A stretch of DNA of 64,000 nt, from NCBI RefSeq assembly GCF_002205165.1, contig NZ_NIVS01000003.1, forward strand, positions 62,001 to 126,000, given 5' to 3'. Position numbers and translations under genes: made by a program. This document shows, piece after piece, positions 56,330 to 64,000 of the stretch (position 1 is the stretch's first letter; every line of letters begins with the position of its first letter). The notes below the pieces were generated by a model. It did not search any database and was not told the origin of the DNA. It saw nothing but the letters and a program-made list of their open reading frames with translations. Source of the DNA: Stenotrophomonas maltophilia. Its GTDB lineage: Bacteria; Pseudomonadota; Gammaproteobacteria; Xanthomonadales; Xanthomonadaceae.

Positions 56330-57001
56330 ATGAGCATCCGGCTGCCCACCTGGGTCTGGATCGGCGCGATCGCGCTGTCGTGCGTGGCCGGCATGGTCAA
56401 CGTGGTCGGCTTCCTCGGTTTCGAGCACCAGGCGGTCAGCCACATGACCGGCACCACCAGCCAGCTCGGCATGGCCCTGGCCCAGCGCGACTGGCGCGTG
56501 GTCGGACATCTGTGGGGCCTGCTGATCGCGTTCTGCGTGGGCGCCACGCTCAGCGGCGTGATCATCCAGGACAGCGGCCTGCAGCTGGGCCGCCGCTATG
56601 GCGTGGTGCTGGCACTGGAATCGCTGTTGCTGCTGATCGCGATTCCGCTGTTCAAACAGCAGCAGATCTGGGGCGCACTGGCGGCGGCGATGGCCTGCGG
56701 CCTGCAGAACGCGATGGCGACCACCTTCAGTGGGGCGGTGGTGCGCACCACCCATCTCAGCGGCATGTTCACCGACCTGGGGATCGGCCTGGGTCACCTG
56801 CTGCGCGGGCTGCCACTGCCGATCCGGCGGCTGACCCTGAGCGGCCTGATCGTCAGCGGCTTCCTGGCCGGCGGCGTGATCGGTGCCGGGTTGTACCTGC
56901 GTTTCGGCTACGACGCACTGCTGGCGCCCGCCCTGCTCACTGGCGGCACCGGACTGGGCTACGTGCTGTACCGGCAGTGGGCACTGCTGCGGGCGCGCTG
57001 A
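56330..57001 (+). CDS. YoaK-family (DUF1275) membrane protein
   Basis: This 223-aa protein has six or seven transmembrane helices and the DUF1275 pattern: [10 protein letters not shown] near residue 20, [10 protein letters not shown] near 38, and [12 protein letters not shown] near 124. The family is widespread and functionally undefined. It lies 30 bp after the lipoprotein gene and 43 bp before thiD. Confidence 0.9.
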   Translation: MSIRLPTWVWIGAIALSCVAGMVNVVGFLGFEHQAVSHMTGTTSQLGMALAQRDWRVVGHLWGLLIAFCVGATLSGVIIQDSGLQLGRRYGVVLALESLLLLIAIPLFKQQQIWGALAAAMACGLQNAMATTFSGAVVRTTHLSGMFTDLGIGLGHLLRGLPLPIRRLTLSGLIVSGFLAGGVIGAGLYLRFGYDALLAPALLTGGTGLGYVLYRQWALLRAR

Positions 57002-57044
57002 TCGTGCGGCAGCAAGACGGCGGCAAACATTGCACAATCGGGGC

Positions 57045-57854
57045 ATGACGCCTTCCAGCCCCGTTTCCGCCCTGACCATCGCCGGCTCCGATTCCGGCGG
57101 TGGCGCAGGCATCCAGGCCGACCTGAAGGCCTTCGCCGCCCATCGCGTGCATGGCCTGTCCGCGATCGCCGCGCTGACCGCACAGAACACCCGCGGCGTC
57201 ACTGCCGTGCACGTGCCGCCGCTGGACTTCCTGCAGGCGCAGATCGATGCCTGCTTCGCCGATTTCGATATCCATGCCGTGAAGCTGGGCATGCTGGCCA
57301 ACGCCGAAGTGATCGCCCTGGTCGCCGACGCGCTGGAAAAGCACCGCCCGCCACAGGTGGTGCTGGATCCGGTGATGGTCGCCACCAGCGGTGCCAAACT
57401 GCTCGAGGCGAGCGCGCTGGATGCGATGCGCATGCGCCTGATTCCGCTGGCCACGCTGCTCACGCCCAACACCCCGGAAGCCGAACTGTTGCTCGGCCGC
57501 CGCATCATCACCGCAGAAGACGCCGAAGATGCCGCGGACGCGCTGCTCGAGCTGGGCGCCGGGGCGGTGCTGCTCAAGGGCGGCCATCTGGACGAAGGCA
57601 GCCGCGTGATCGATCGCTACTTCGACGGCGTGACCCGCGAAGAATTCATCCATACCCGGCTGCCGGTGGATGCGCACGGCACCGGCTGCACACTGGCTTC
57701 GGCCATCGCCGCGCAGCTGTGCCAGGGGCTCTCGTTGCCCAACGCCTGCGAAGCAGCCATCGACTACGTCGCGCGTGGCCTGCAGAGCGGTTACTACCCG
57801 GGCCGCAGCGAGGTGCTGGTGATCGACCACTTCGGCGCGGCACGCCCGGCATGA
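57045..57854 (+). CDS. thiD: Hydroxymethylpyrimidine/phosphomethylpyrimidine kinase
   Basis: ThiD phosphorylates HMP twice for thiamine synthesis. The 269-aa ribokinase-fold enzyme has [15 protein letters not shown] near the N-terminus, the DPVMVATSG segment, and the anion hole [10 protein letters not shown] see no TPP riboswitch in the 43 bp upstream. The stop overlaps the next gene by ATGA. Confidence 0.96.
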   Translation: MTPSSPVSALTIAGSDSGGGAGIQADLKAFAAHRVHGLSAIAALTAQNTRGVTAVHVPPLDFLQAQIDACFADFDIHAVKLGMLANAEVIALVADALEKHRPPQVVLDPVMVATSGAKLLEASALDAMRMRLIPLATLLTPNTPEAELLLGRRIITAEDAEDAADALLELGAGAVLLKGGHLDEGSRVIDRYFDGVTREEFIHTRLPVDAHGTGCTLASAIAAQLCQGLSLPNACEAAIDYVARGLQSGYYPGRSEVLVIDHFGAARPA

Positions 57855-58690
57855 TCGACGCTTCTCCCCTGCCCGTGCAGACCGGCGATGGCCATCGTTT
57901 CGAACTGCTGGCGCGCGTGCCCACCCAGCCACGCGCACGCCTGCTGTGGCTGCCGGCGCTGGGTGTGGCCGCGCGCCACTATCTGCCCTTCGCCGAGGCC
58001 CTCGCTGCACAGGGCATCGCGGTGTACCTGCATGAGTGGCGCGGCAACGGCAGCAGCAGCCTGCGCCCGTCGCGCACGCAGGAGTGGGGGTATCGCGAGA
58101 TCCTCGAACAGGACCTGCCGGCCAGCCTGGCACAGGTGCCCGCAGACGCTGCGGCGCCCCTGATCGTCGGCGGCCACAGCCTCGGTGGTCAGCTGGCCTG
58201 CTGCTTCGCCGGGTTGCACCCGCAGCGCTTTGCGCGGGTGTGGCTGGTCGCCAGCGGTACGCCGTACTGGCGCACCTTCCCGGCCCCGCGCGGCTGGACG
58301 CTGCCGCTGGTGTACCGCTTCCTGCCCTGGCTGGCCCAGCGCCAAGGGGTCCTGCATGGCAAGAAGCTCGGCTTCGGCGGCACCGAGGCGCGCGGGCTGA
58401 TCCGCGACTGGTCGCGCGTGGGCCTCAACAACCACTATGCGGCCGCTGGCATGGCGACCGATCTGGAGGCCGGGATGCGCGAACTACGCGGCCAGGCGAC
58501 CGCCGTGGTGATGGACCATGACTGGCTGGCACCGACGGGCTCGATGCAGGGCCTGCTGGCCAAGATGCCCGGTATGCGTGCGCAGCTCCGCGTGGTCAGT
58601 GCGCAGATGCTGGGTGCGCGTGCCGATCACTTCGCCTGGATGAAAACGCCGGAAGCCGTGGTGGAGCAGCTTCTTCATTCATTTGAATGA
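57851..58690 (+). CDS. Alpha/beta-hydrolase
   Basis: This 279-aa cytoplasmic hydrolase has nucleophile S110 in GGHSLGG, an acidic residue in MDHDWLAP, and the catalytic histidine in ADHFAWM. The fold begins with LLWLPALGVAARHY instead of an HG oxyanion motif. Substrate is unknown. It is translationally coupled to thiD. Confidence 0.85.
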   Translation: MIDASPLPVQTGDGHRFELLARVPTQPRARLLWLPALGVAARHYLPFAEALAAQGIAVYLHEWRGNGSSSLRPSRTQEWGYREILEQDLPASLAQVPADAAAPLIVGGHSLGGQLACCFAGLHPQRFARVWLVASGTPYWRTFPAPRGWTLPLVYRFLPWLAQRQGVLHGKKLGFGGTEARGLIRDWSRVGLNNHYAAAGMATDLEAGMRELRGQATAVVMDHDWLAPTGSMQGLLAKMPGMRAQLRVVSAQMLGARADHFAWMKTPEAVVEQLLHSFE

Positions 58691-58752
58691 AGACCTTCAC
58701 AAAAACCGTTGACGAATGCGACGCCGATCCGCATAATTCCGCTCCTGTTGAC

Positions 58753-58829
58753 GCGCCCGTAGCTCAGTTGGATAGAGTACCTGGCTACGAACCAGGCGGT
58801 CGGGAGTTCGAATCTCTCCGGGCGCACCA
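58753..58829 (+). tRNA. tRNA-Arg (anticodon ACG)
   Basis: The 77-nt gene has acceptor GCGCCCG/CGGGCGC, encoded CCA, and an anticodon stem CCTGG/CCAGG with loop CTACGAA (anticodon ACG, read as ICG). The T-loop TTCGAAT is canonical. Confidence 0.97.
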
Positions 58830-58840
58830 TTGCATCGACG

Positions 58841-58872
58841 AAAACAGCAGCCCTCGGTTGCTGTTTTTTTTT
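58841..58872 (+). terminator. Rho-independent terminator of tRNA-Arg
   Basis: AAAACAGCAGCC and GGTTGCTGTTTT pair (one G-T) around CTC, and the T-run continues for nine in all. It is also suitably placed for the converging hydrolase gene. Confidence 0.92.
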
Positions 58873-58908
58873 GCGTTGGCAACGGCCAGCGGCCGGCATC
58901 AGCGAAGA

Positions 58909-60057
58909 TCAGCCCCGCGGCTCGGCGTGCGCCTGCGCCGCCTGCATCGCCATCAGATCGGCTTCGCCCGGCACTTGCGGGGCCGGGCATTCGCCACCGG
59001 CGTGGTCGTCATGGGCCAGCCAGTCATCCACCACACTACCCAGCAGATCCACGCGCAGTGGCAGGGTGATGTGGTCTTCGCCACGCAGCTCGATGTAATG
59101 CACGCGCGGGCTGGCGGCCGCCAGGCGGCGCCCCTGCCCGACCGGCACGTGCTGATCGTCCTGGCCATGCAGCAGCAGCACGCAGGCGCGGCTGTCGGCC
59201 AGCGCGCGGGTGACATCGACACGGTCCAGATCCAGATCCAGCCGCCGGCTGGCGGCGGCGATCACCTGGTCGATGTCCTGCCCGCCATAGCGCCAACGCC
59301 CGTAGGCCGCCATGGCCTGGGCCTTCCATGCGGTGGGCTGCAGCGACATCAGGTGCGGGATCATGCTGCGGATCGCATCGCCGGCATTGGCGAAGGACTC
59401 CATCGCCACCACGCCGGTAACCTGGTCGCCGAGCTTGTCGGCGGTGAACAACGCGGTGGCCGCACCGTAGGAAACACCGAACAGGTAGAGCGGCCCGACC
59501 ACCTCCCCGCGCGCCTTCAGGGCCGCGATGACATCGACCACGTCATCGGATTCGAAGGTGCCATAGCCGGATGGGCCCGCGCCGGAATGGCCATGGTTGC
59601 GCAGGTCGATGGTGACCACGCGGTAGCCGGACTGCGCCAACTGCAGCGACCACGGCAGCATCGCATCACCGTTCATCATCCAGCCGTGCAGCAGCACCAC
59701 CGTGCCGCGCGGCGCCTGTGGCTGGAACGGGTGCGGCAGGTCGAGCGCCATGCCGGTGCGCAGCGGCTCGCCGTTGTCGTGCTCCTGGGCCAGGTACTGA
59801 TAGTGCAGGCCGTACTGACCGGGGTCGAACGCACGCCAGAAGATCGGCACGCCCGCGCGCCCGGTCACCCGCCCATGCCGGTTGGGCACACGGTCCACCG
59901 CGTCGGCGATGCGCGGCATGTCCAGCAGCGTGGATACGCCGCCGGGCGCGATCAGGCGATCACTCAACGAGGTCGAGGCAGCGGTGGAGGTCAAGGAAGA
60001 GCAGGCAGCCAGCCACAGGCCAGCCCCGGCCAGCAGCAACAGCAGCAAGCGCTTCAT
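58909..60057 (-). CDS. Lipoprotein alpha/beta-hydrolase
   Basis: This 382-aa protein has a lipobox LAAC (C19), so it is anchored in a membrane and faces the periplasm. The hydrolase domain (about 115-350) has the oxyanion LHGW (123-126), nucleophile S196 in GVSYGAAT, an acid in LHGQDDQHVP and a histidine in EDHITLP. The C-terminal 30 residues are Ala-rich. Substrate is unknown; a serine peptidase or esterase of the S9/S15 type is plausible. Confidence 0.82.
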   Translation of the reverse strand: MKRLLLLLLAGAGLWLAACSSLTSTAASTSLSDRLIAPGGVSTLLDMPRIADAVDRVPNRHGRVTGRAGVPIFWRAFDPGQYGLHYQYLAQEHDNGEPLRTGMALDLPHPFQPQAPRGTVVLLHGWMMNGDAMLPWSLQLAQSGYRVVTIDLRNHGHSGAGPSGYGTFESDDVVDVIAALKARGEVVGPLYLFGVSYGAATALFTADKLGDQVTGVVAMESFANAGDAIRSMIPHLMSLQPTAWKAQAMAAYGRWRYGGQDIDQVIAAASRRLDLDLDRVDVTRALADSRACVLLLHGQDDQHVPVGQGRRLAAASPRVHYIELRGEDHITLPLRVDLLGSVVDDWLAHDDHAGGECPAPQVPGEADLMAMQAAQAHAEPRG

Positions 60058-60218
60058 GGGCAGAATCGGAGAAACCAAACGAGTCCGGCAGGGTACCGAT
60101 CACGCCAGCGCCGCTCTATCGCATCCGTATGACCATCCGATGACAGCCAAGCCACGATTCAGCTTGAGCGCCGTGATCACCGGGACCGCAGCGCGGCCCC
60201 TTCTACCCTGGCCTGCGA

Positions 60219-61145
60219 TCAGCCCAGCCAGCCTTCCATGGTGGGCCACCAGCCCGCCAGCACCTCCGGGCGCTGCATGCGCTCCCGCCACCAGGTCAGC
60301 GCGGCCCCCTCCTCGCCGGTGCGCCAGGCCAGCCAGAACGTCTCCTCCGGCTTGGGTTCCTCGACCTGTTTGATCACCAGCCGGCCGTCCCGCACTGCCT
60401 GCTGCACATACGGCTCGGGCAGGAAACCGAAGCCGAGCCCGGCGCACTGCAGGCGGAACTTGCTGACCATGTCCGGCACGGTGACCGTCTCCTGCCCCAT
60501 CAGCAGGCCCACCGTACGCGGCAGCAGCCGCCGTGCCGAATCGGCCACGGCGATCGCGCAGTGGGTGGCCAGCTGCTCACGGCCCAACGGTTCGGGCGCG
60601 GCCGCCAATGGATGTGAGGGCGACACGGCGAACACGAAACGCACCACGCCCATCGGCTCGACCACATAGCCGCCGCCACTGGGTCCCTCGCCCGCCGCAC
60701 CCACCAGCAGATCCGCACGCCGGTCCAGCAGCGCTTCCCAGGTACCCGAGAGCGATTCAGTGATCAGCCGCATCCGGGTCTGTTCGGCCACCGCATTGAA
60801 GGCCCGCACGTCCTCGGCCAGCAACGCCGGCACGAACATCGAATCGACCGCCACGGTCAGCTCGGCTTCCCAGCCGGAGGCCACCCGCCGCACCCGCATC
60901 TCCAGTTCACGGGCCGCCCGCAGCAGATGACGGCCCTCTTCCAGCAACGCCTCCCCGGCCGGGGTCAGGTGCGCGCGCGGGCCGACCCGGTCGAACAACT
61001 GCACGCCCAGGTCCTCTTCCAGCTTGGCGACCGTGTAGGAGATGGTCGAGGGCACCTTGTGCAGGGCCTTGCCGGCCGCGGCGAACGAGCCGCGGCGGTC
61101 GATGGCGTCCAGGATCTGCAGAGCGTCGAGGCTGAGCTTGAGCAT
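60219..61145 (-). CDS. LysR-family regulator of the divergent pirin gene
   Basis: This 308-aa regulator has the LysR winged helix at 1-60 (FAAAGKALHKVPSTISYTVAKLEEDLG) and a substrate-binding domain from about 90. LysR regulators usually control the divergent neighbour, here pirin, across a 140-bp gap. The inducer is unknown. Confidence 0.92.
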   Translation of the reverse strand: MLKLSLDALQILDAIDRRGSFAAAGKALHKVPSTISYTVAKLEEDLGVQLFDRVGPRAHLTPAGEALLEEGRHLLRAARELEMRVRRVASGWEAELTVAVDSMFVPALLAEDVRAFNAVAEQTRMRLITESLSGTWEALLDRRADLLVGAAGEGPSGGGYVVEPMGVVRFVFAVSPSHPLAAAPEPLGREQLATHCAIAVADSARRLLPRTVGLLMGQETVTVPDMVSKFRLQCAGLGFGFLPEPYVQQAVRDGRLVIKQVEEPKPEETFWLAWRTGEEGAALTWWRERMQRPEVLAGWWPTMEGWLG

Positions 61146-61285
61146 TCGATTTTTTCGATGATGGCTTGCAAAACTATCCGTTTTTCAAGGCGCCGGAGCA
61201 AGCGGATACTGGCGCCAACAGGAAAGGGACCGTCAGCGACCGTCCCGGACCACCATCGAAACCATCGAACACCGAGGAGATTCCC

Positions 61286-61987
61286 ATGCTGCAGATCCGC
61301 AAGAGCAACACCCGTGGCAAGGCCGACCATGGCTGGCTGAACTCCATGCACACCTTCTCCTTCGCCAACTACTACGATCCGCGCTATGTCAGCTTCGGCC
61401 CGCTGCGGGTGATCAACGAAGACCGCGTCCAGGGCGGCCAGGGCTTTGGCACGCACAGCCACAGCAACATGGAGATCGTCTCCTACGTGCTCGGCGGCGC
61501 GCTGGAGCACAAGGACTCGATGGGCACCGGCTCGGTGCTGCGCTACGGCGATGTGCAGCGCATGAGCGCCGGCAGCGGCGTCAGCCACAGCGAGTTCAAC
61601 CACTCGGCCAGTGAGCCGGTGCACTTCCTGCAGATCTGGCTGTTCCCCGATCAGGAGAACATCACCCCCAGCTACCAGGAGACCCACTTCGCCCCGGAGA
61701 CCAAGCGCGGCCAGTTGCGCCTGATCGCCTCGCGCGATGGGCGTGACGGCTCCCTGCTGATCCACCAGGACGCCAACCTCTACGCCACGATCCTGGATGG
61801 CGACGACCGCGTCCACCTGCCACTGGCCCCACGCCGCGGCGCCTACGTCCAGGTCGCCCGGGGGCAGCTGCAGGTCAACGGCATCACACTGGAGAGCGGC
61901 GATGCGCTGCAGGTCAGCGACGAGGCGCAGCTGACGCTGGAGAACGCCAATGATGCGGAAGTCATCGTGTTCGACGTCGCGCTGTAA
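61286..61987 (+). CDS. Pirin-family protein (YhaK-like)
   Basis: This 233-aa bicupin has the pirin metal site H57, H59, H101 and E103 (GTHSHSN and GVSHSEFN). Such proteins include the quercetinase YhaK, a redox-sensitive cytosolic protein. ATG 61286 with GAGGAG just upstream is preferred. It is divergent from the LysR gene. Confidence 0.93.
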   Translation: MLQIRKSNTRGKADHGWLNSMHTFSFANYYDPRYVSFGPLRVINEDRVQGGQGFGTHSHSNMEIVSYVLGGALEHKDSMGTGSVLRYGDVQRMSAGSGVSHSEFNHSASEPVHFLQIWLFPDQENITPSYQETHFAPETKRGQLRLIASRDGRDGSLLIHQDANLYATILDGDDRVHLPLAPRRGAYVQVARGQLQVNGITLESGDALQVSDEAQLTLENANDAEVIVFDVAL

Positions 61988-62007
61988 TCACCCGGCGCGG
62001 AAACGTA

Positions 62008-62031
62008 GACACCCCGGTTGCCCGGGGTGTC
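62008..62031. terminator. Strong hairpin after pirin
   Basis: GACACCCCGG-TTGC-CCGGGGTGTC is a perfect 10-bp stem, 21 bp after the pirin stop and between converging genes. No U-run follows, so it may be Rho-assisted. Confidence 0.6.
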
Positions 62032-62034
62032 GTT

Positions 62035-62082
62035 CGTTGCGTGGATCAGTCGTTGCGTTGATGAGTCGTTGCGTGGATCAGA
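62035..62082. repeat. Three 16-bp direct repeats overlapping the receptor stop codon
   Basis: CGTTGCGTGGATCAGT (62035-62050), CGTTGCGTTGATGAGT (62051-62066) and CGTTGCGTGGATCAGA (62067-62082) are near-identical tandem copies. The TonB receptor stop (62078-62080) lies in the third unit, so copies one and two are downstream of the gene. Confidence 0.85.
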
Positions 62083-64000
62083 ACTTGTAGTTCAGCGTCA
62101 GCCGCACGTTGCGCGGCTCACCCCAGGTGTAGGTGCTGTACCAGCTGAAGATCGTGTAGTAGTGCTTGTCCAGCAGGTTGTTGACGTTGAGCGTCGCCGA
62201 GAGCTGGTCGTTGAACTGGTAACGGGCCATGGCATCGAGCAGCCAGTAGGGCTCGGTGCGATGGACCTGGCTTCCGCCGGTGGCCGGGTTGGTGATGATG
62301 CCGAAGGTGCTGCCCTGCCAGCGCGCGCCACCGCCGAGGCTCCAGCCATCGGCCGCGCCGGTGAGCCGGTAGCTGGTGTGCACGCTGAACTGGTCTTCCG
62401 GCTCCAACGTGGAGACCTTGGTGGACTGCTGGCGCGCGATCTTGTGCGCGTAACCGCCCTGCACCTGCCAGCCCGGTGCCAGCTGACCGGACACTTCCAG
62501 CTCATACCCCTTGGTGCGCACGCCCATCAGGCCTTCATAGGCAATCCCGCCACTCGGCGTCCTGCCGCCGGTCGGTTGCGCATAGTTGTCCTGCTCCAGC
62601 TGGAACACCGCCGCGCTGGCGTTGAGGCGGCCATCGTAGAATTCCGCCTTCAGACCGGCTTCGTAGCTGCGCCCTTCCAGCGGGTCCAGCACCCGTCCCT
62701 GCTCGTCCTGGTTGCCCTGCGGTTTGAAGATGGTGCTGTAGCTGGCGAACACGGAGAAGTTGCGGTTCAGGTCGTACACCAGGCCGGCATACGGGACGAC
62801 CACGCCACTCTCGTCGGTATCCGGAGATTTATAGTTGGCGATGCGGCTGCCAAGGATCAGCTTGAGCGGATCGGCCAGGTCGAAACGGCCCACCACATAA
62901 GCACCGCTTTCGCGGGTGACCTGGTTGTCACCATAGCCCCACTGCCAGTCCGGCTCGGGCACATCGCCGGTCCAGGCGTAGTAGTTGGCGACGTCGCTCA
63001 CGTAGCCCGGCTGCGGCGAGTAGCCGTTGTTGACCCAGCGCTTGCGCGACACGCTGCCACCGACGACCAGCTCATGCTGCCGGCCGAACCACTCGAACTT
63101 TCCGCTGACATACAGATCGGCCGCGTTGCTGGTGGTCTTGCCGATGTACTGGCCCAGCCACATGCTCACCCCCTCACCGGTGACCGGATCGGGATTGCCG
63201 CCGGCCGCTGCGCCCAGCGAGGCGTCATACCCGTTGACCTGGTGGTTGAGCTGCAGCTTGGCGACCCAGTCATTGCCGAAGGTGTGCTCCAGCGTGGCGA
63301 AGCCGGTGCGGGCGTACTGGCCCCAGCGGCTCCAGCGCGCGCCGTTGTTGAACGAGCGCGGCATGTCGTTGAAGTTGCCTGCACTGTCCAGCAGCGGGAT
63401 ACCGCCCCAGCTGGAGCCTTCCGGGTCGCTGTCCTGGTAATCGGCACCGACGGTCAGCAGCGTGCTCTCGCCGAGGTCGGCTTCAAGGATGCCGTAGAAG
63501 ACTTCATTGCTGCGCTGGTAATGATCGACGTTGGAATGCTTGTCCTGGTAGGCGCCCACGACGCGGCCGCGCACGCGCCCGCTCTCGGTGAGCGGCCCGC
63601 CGACATCGACTTCGGCGCGATAGCTGTCCCACGAACCGACACCCAGCGTGGCACTGCCGGCCAGCTCGCGGGTGGGCTTCTTGCGCACCAGGTTGATGGT
63701 CGCGCCCGGGTCGCCCATGCCGGTCAGCAGGCCGGTGGCGCCCTTGAGCACTTCGATGCGGTCATAGATGGCCATGTCGCTGAGCGTGTTGCCCGCCGAG
63801 TAGGCCGAATCACGTGCCATCGGGATGCCGTCGTACTGGAAGTTCTGCACCGCAAAGCCGCGCGCGTAGTACTCGGTGCGCTCGCTGTCGTAGGTGACGA
63901 TGCTCACGCCGGGCGTGACCTTCATGACGTCATCGATGCCATTGAGGCCGAAGTCGTTCATTTCCTGCCGCGTGATCACACTGATCGACTGCGGCGTCTG
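62078..64000 (-). CDS. TonB-dependent siderophore receptor (5' end beyond window)
   Basis: At least 640 aa of an outer-membrane ferric-siderophore receptor are present. The visible part starts in the plug domain (TPQSISVITRQEMND, then YYARGFAVQNFQYDGIP) and continues through LKGATGLLTGMGDPGATINLVRKKP into the 22-strand barrel. It ends ...LTLNYKF with the terminal Phe needed for barrel insertion. The family is the FpvA/FoxA/ferrichrome type. The signal peptide and TonB box lie off the right edge, as would any linked sigma/anti-sigma or siderophore genes. Substrate cannot be read. Confidence 0.95.
   Translation of the reverse strand, partial: QTPQSISVITRQEMNDFGLNGIDDVMKVTPGVSIVTYDSERTEYYARGFAVQNFQYDGIPMARDSAYSAGNTLSDMAIYDRIEVLKGATGLLTGMGDPGATINLVRKKPTRELAGSATLGVGSWDSYRAEVDVGGPLTESGRVRGRVVGAYQDKHSNVDHYQRSNEVFYGILEADLGESTLLTVGADYQDSDPEGSSWGGIPLLDSAGNFNDMPRSFNNGARWSRWGQYARTGFATLEHTFGNDWVAKLQLNHQVNGYDASLGAAAGGNPDPVTGEGVSMWLGQYIGKTTSNAADLYVSGKFEWFGRQHELVVGGSVSRKRWVNNGYSPQPGYVSDVANYYAWTGDVPEPDWQWGYGDNQVTRESGAYVVGRFDLADPLKLILGSRIANYKSPDTDESGVVVPYAGLVYDLNRNFSVFASYSTIFKPQGNQDEQGRVLDPLEGRSYEAGLKAEFYDGRLNASAAVFQLEQDNYAQPTGGRTPSGGIAYEGLMGVRTKGYELEVSGQLAPGWQVQGGYAHKIARQQSTKVSTLEPEDQFSVHTSYRLTGAADGWSLGGGARWQGSTFGIITNPATGGSQVHRTEPYWLLDAMARYQFNDQLSATLNVNNLLDKHYYTIFSWYSTYTWGEPRNVRLTLNYKF

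Noticed and set aside
57002..57044. TPP riboswitch ahead of thiD
   Set aside because: The gap is only 43 bp, too short for the aptamer, and lacks the conserved CUGAGA segment.

Overview
The window looks like a high-GC chromosome segment from a Xanthomonadaceae bacterium, most likely Stenotrophomonas (S. maltophilia complex). Four observations point there. First, there is a zwf-glk-pgl-edd-eda Entner-Doudoroff cluster with a divergent UgpC/MalK-type ATPase. Second, short GTAG-headed palindromes recur between genes and match the SMAG repeats known from S. maltophilia. Third, a xylB-xylA-xylE xylose-isomerase operon is present. Fourth, the thiol peroxidase has the Xylella-type Cys47/Cys83 pair. 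The genus call is inference; no rRNA or typing gene was compared.

Region 1 (1-8166) is the right part of an accessory island. It holds the end of a Qat-type anti-phage operon (qatC, open at the left edge, and qatD). Next comes a Gabija pair: an OLD-family nuclease (gajA, intact) and a UvrD-like helicase (gajB). gajB is split by an IS630-family element of 1178 bp with a TA target duplication; removing the element and one TA restores a perfect reading frame. A P4-type tyrosine integrase closes the island, which gives way to core genome between 8167 and 8389.

Region 2 (8390-22302) holds ggt with a ferredoxin, coaD, rsmD, an odd lower-GC secreted protein, htpG behind a candidate sigma-32 promoter, a miniature flagellar-rod-like protein, ftsY with a very long Ala/Pro linker, mutY-yggX, a lipoprotein, and the lolCD lipoprotein exporter. 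Region 3 (22054-27137) is the succinate dehydrogenase operon with three linked assembly or accessory genes (sdhAF4, sdhE, ygfX) and divergent ygfZ.

Region 4 (27236-34703) is central sugar catabolism: glucose to 6-phosphogluconate (glk, zwf, pgl), then the Entner-Doudoroff pathway (edd, eda). A LacI-type operator sits in the divergent promoter region. Region 5 (34724-45364) holds a GacA-like regulator, a PAP2 phosphatase, ispG, a RegB/RegA redox two-component pair, pgi-panD, panC-panB-folK-pcnB and tRNA-Glu. Region 6 (45513-50989) is xylose uptake and catabolism with a divergent SMP-30 sugar lactonase.

Region 7 (51095-58829) carries fdxA, the conserved bamC-dapA / gcvR-bcp order also seen in E. 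coli, phoH (with a PIN domain), small membrane and lipoproteins, thiD, a hydrolase and tRNA-Arg. Region 8 (58909-64000) has a lipoprotein hydrolase, a LysR/pirin divergent pair, and a TonB-dependent siderophore receptor that runs off the right edge. Outside the island, transcription units are short and many genes are joined by 4-nt ATGA overlaps.
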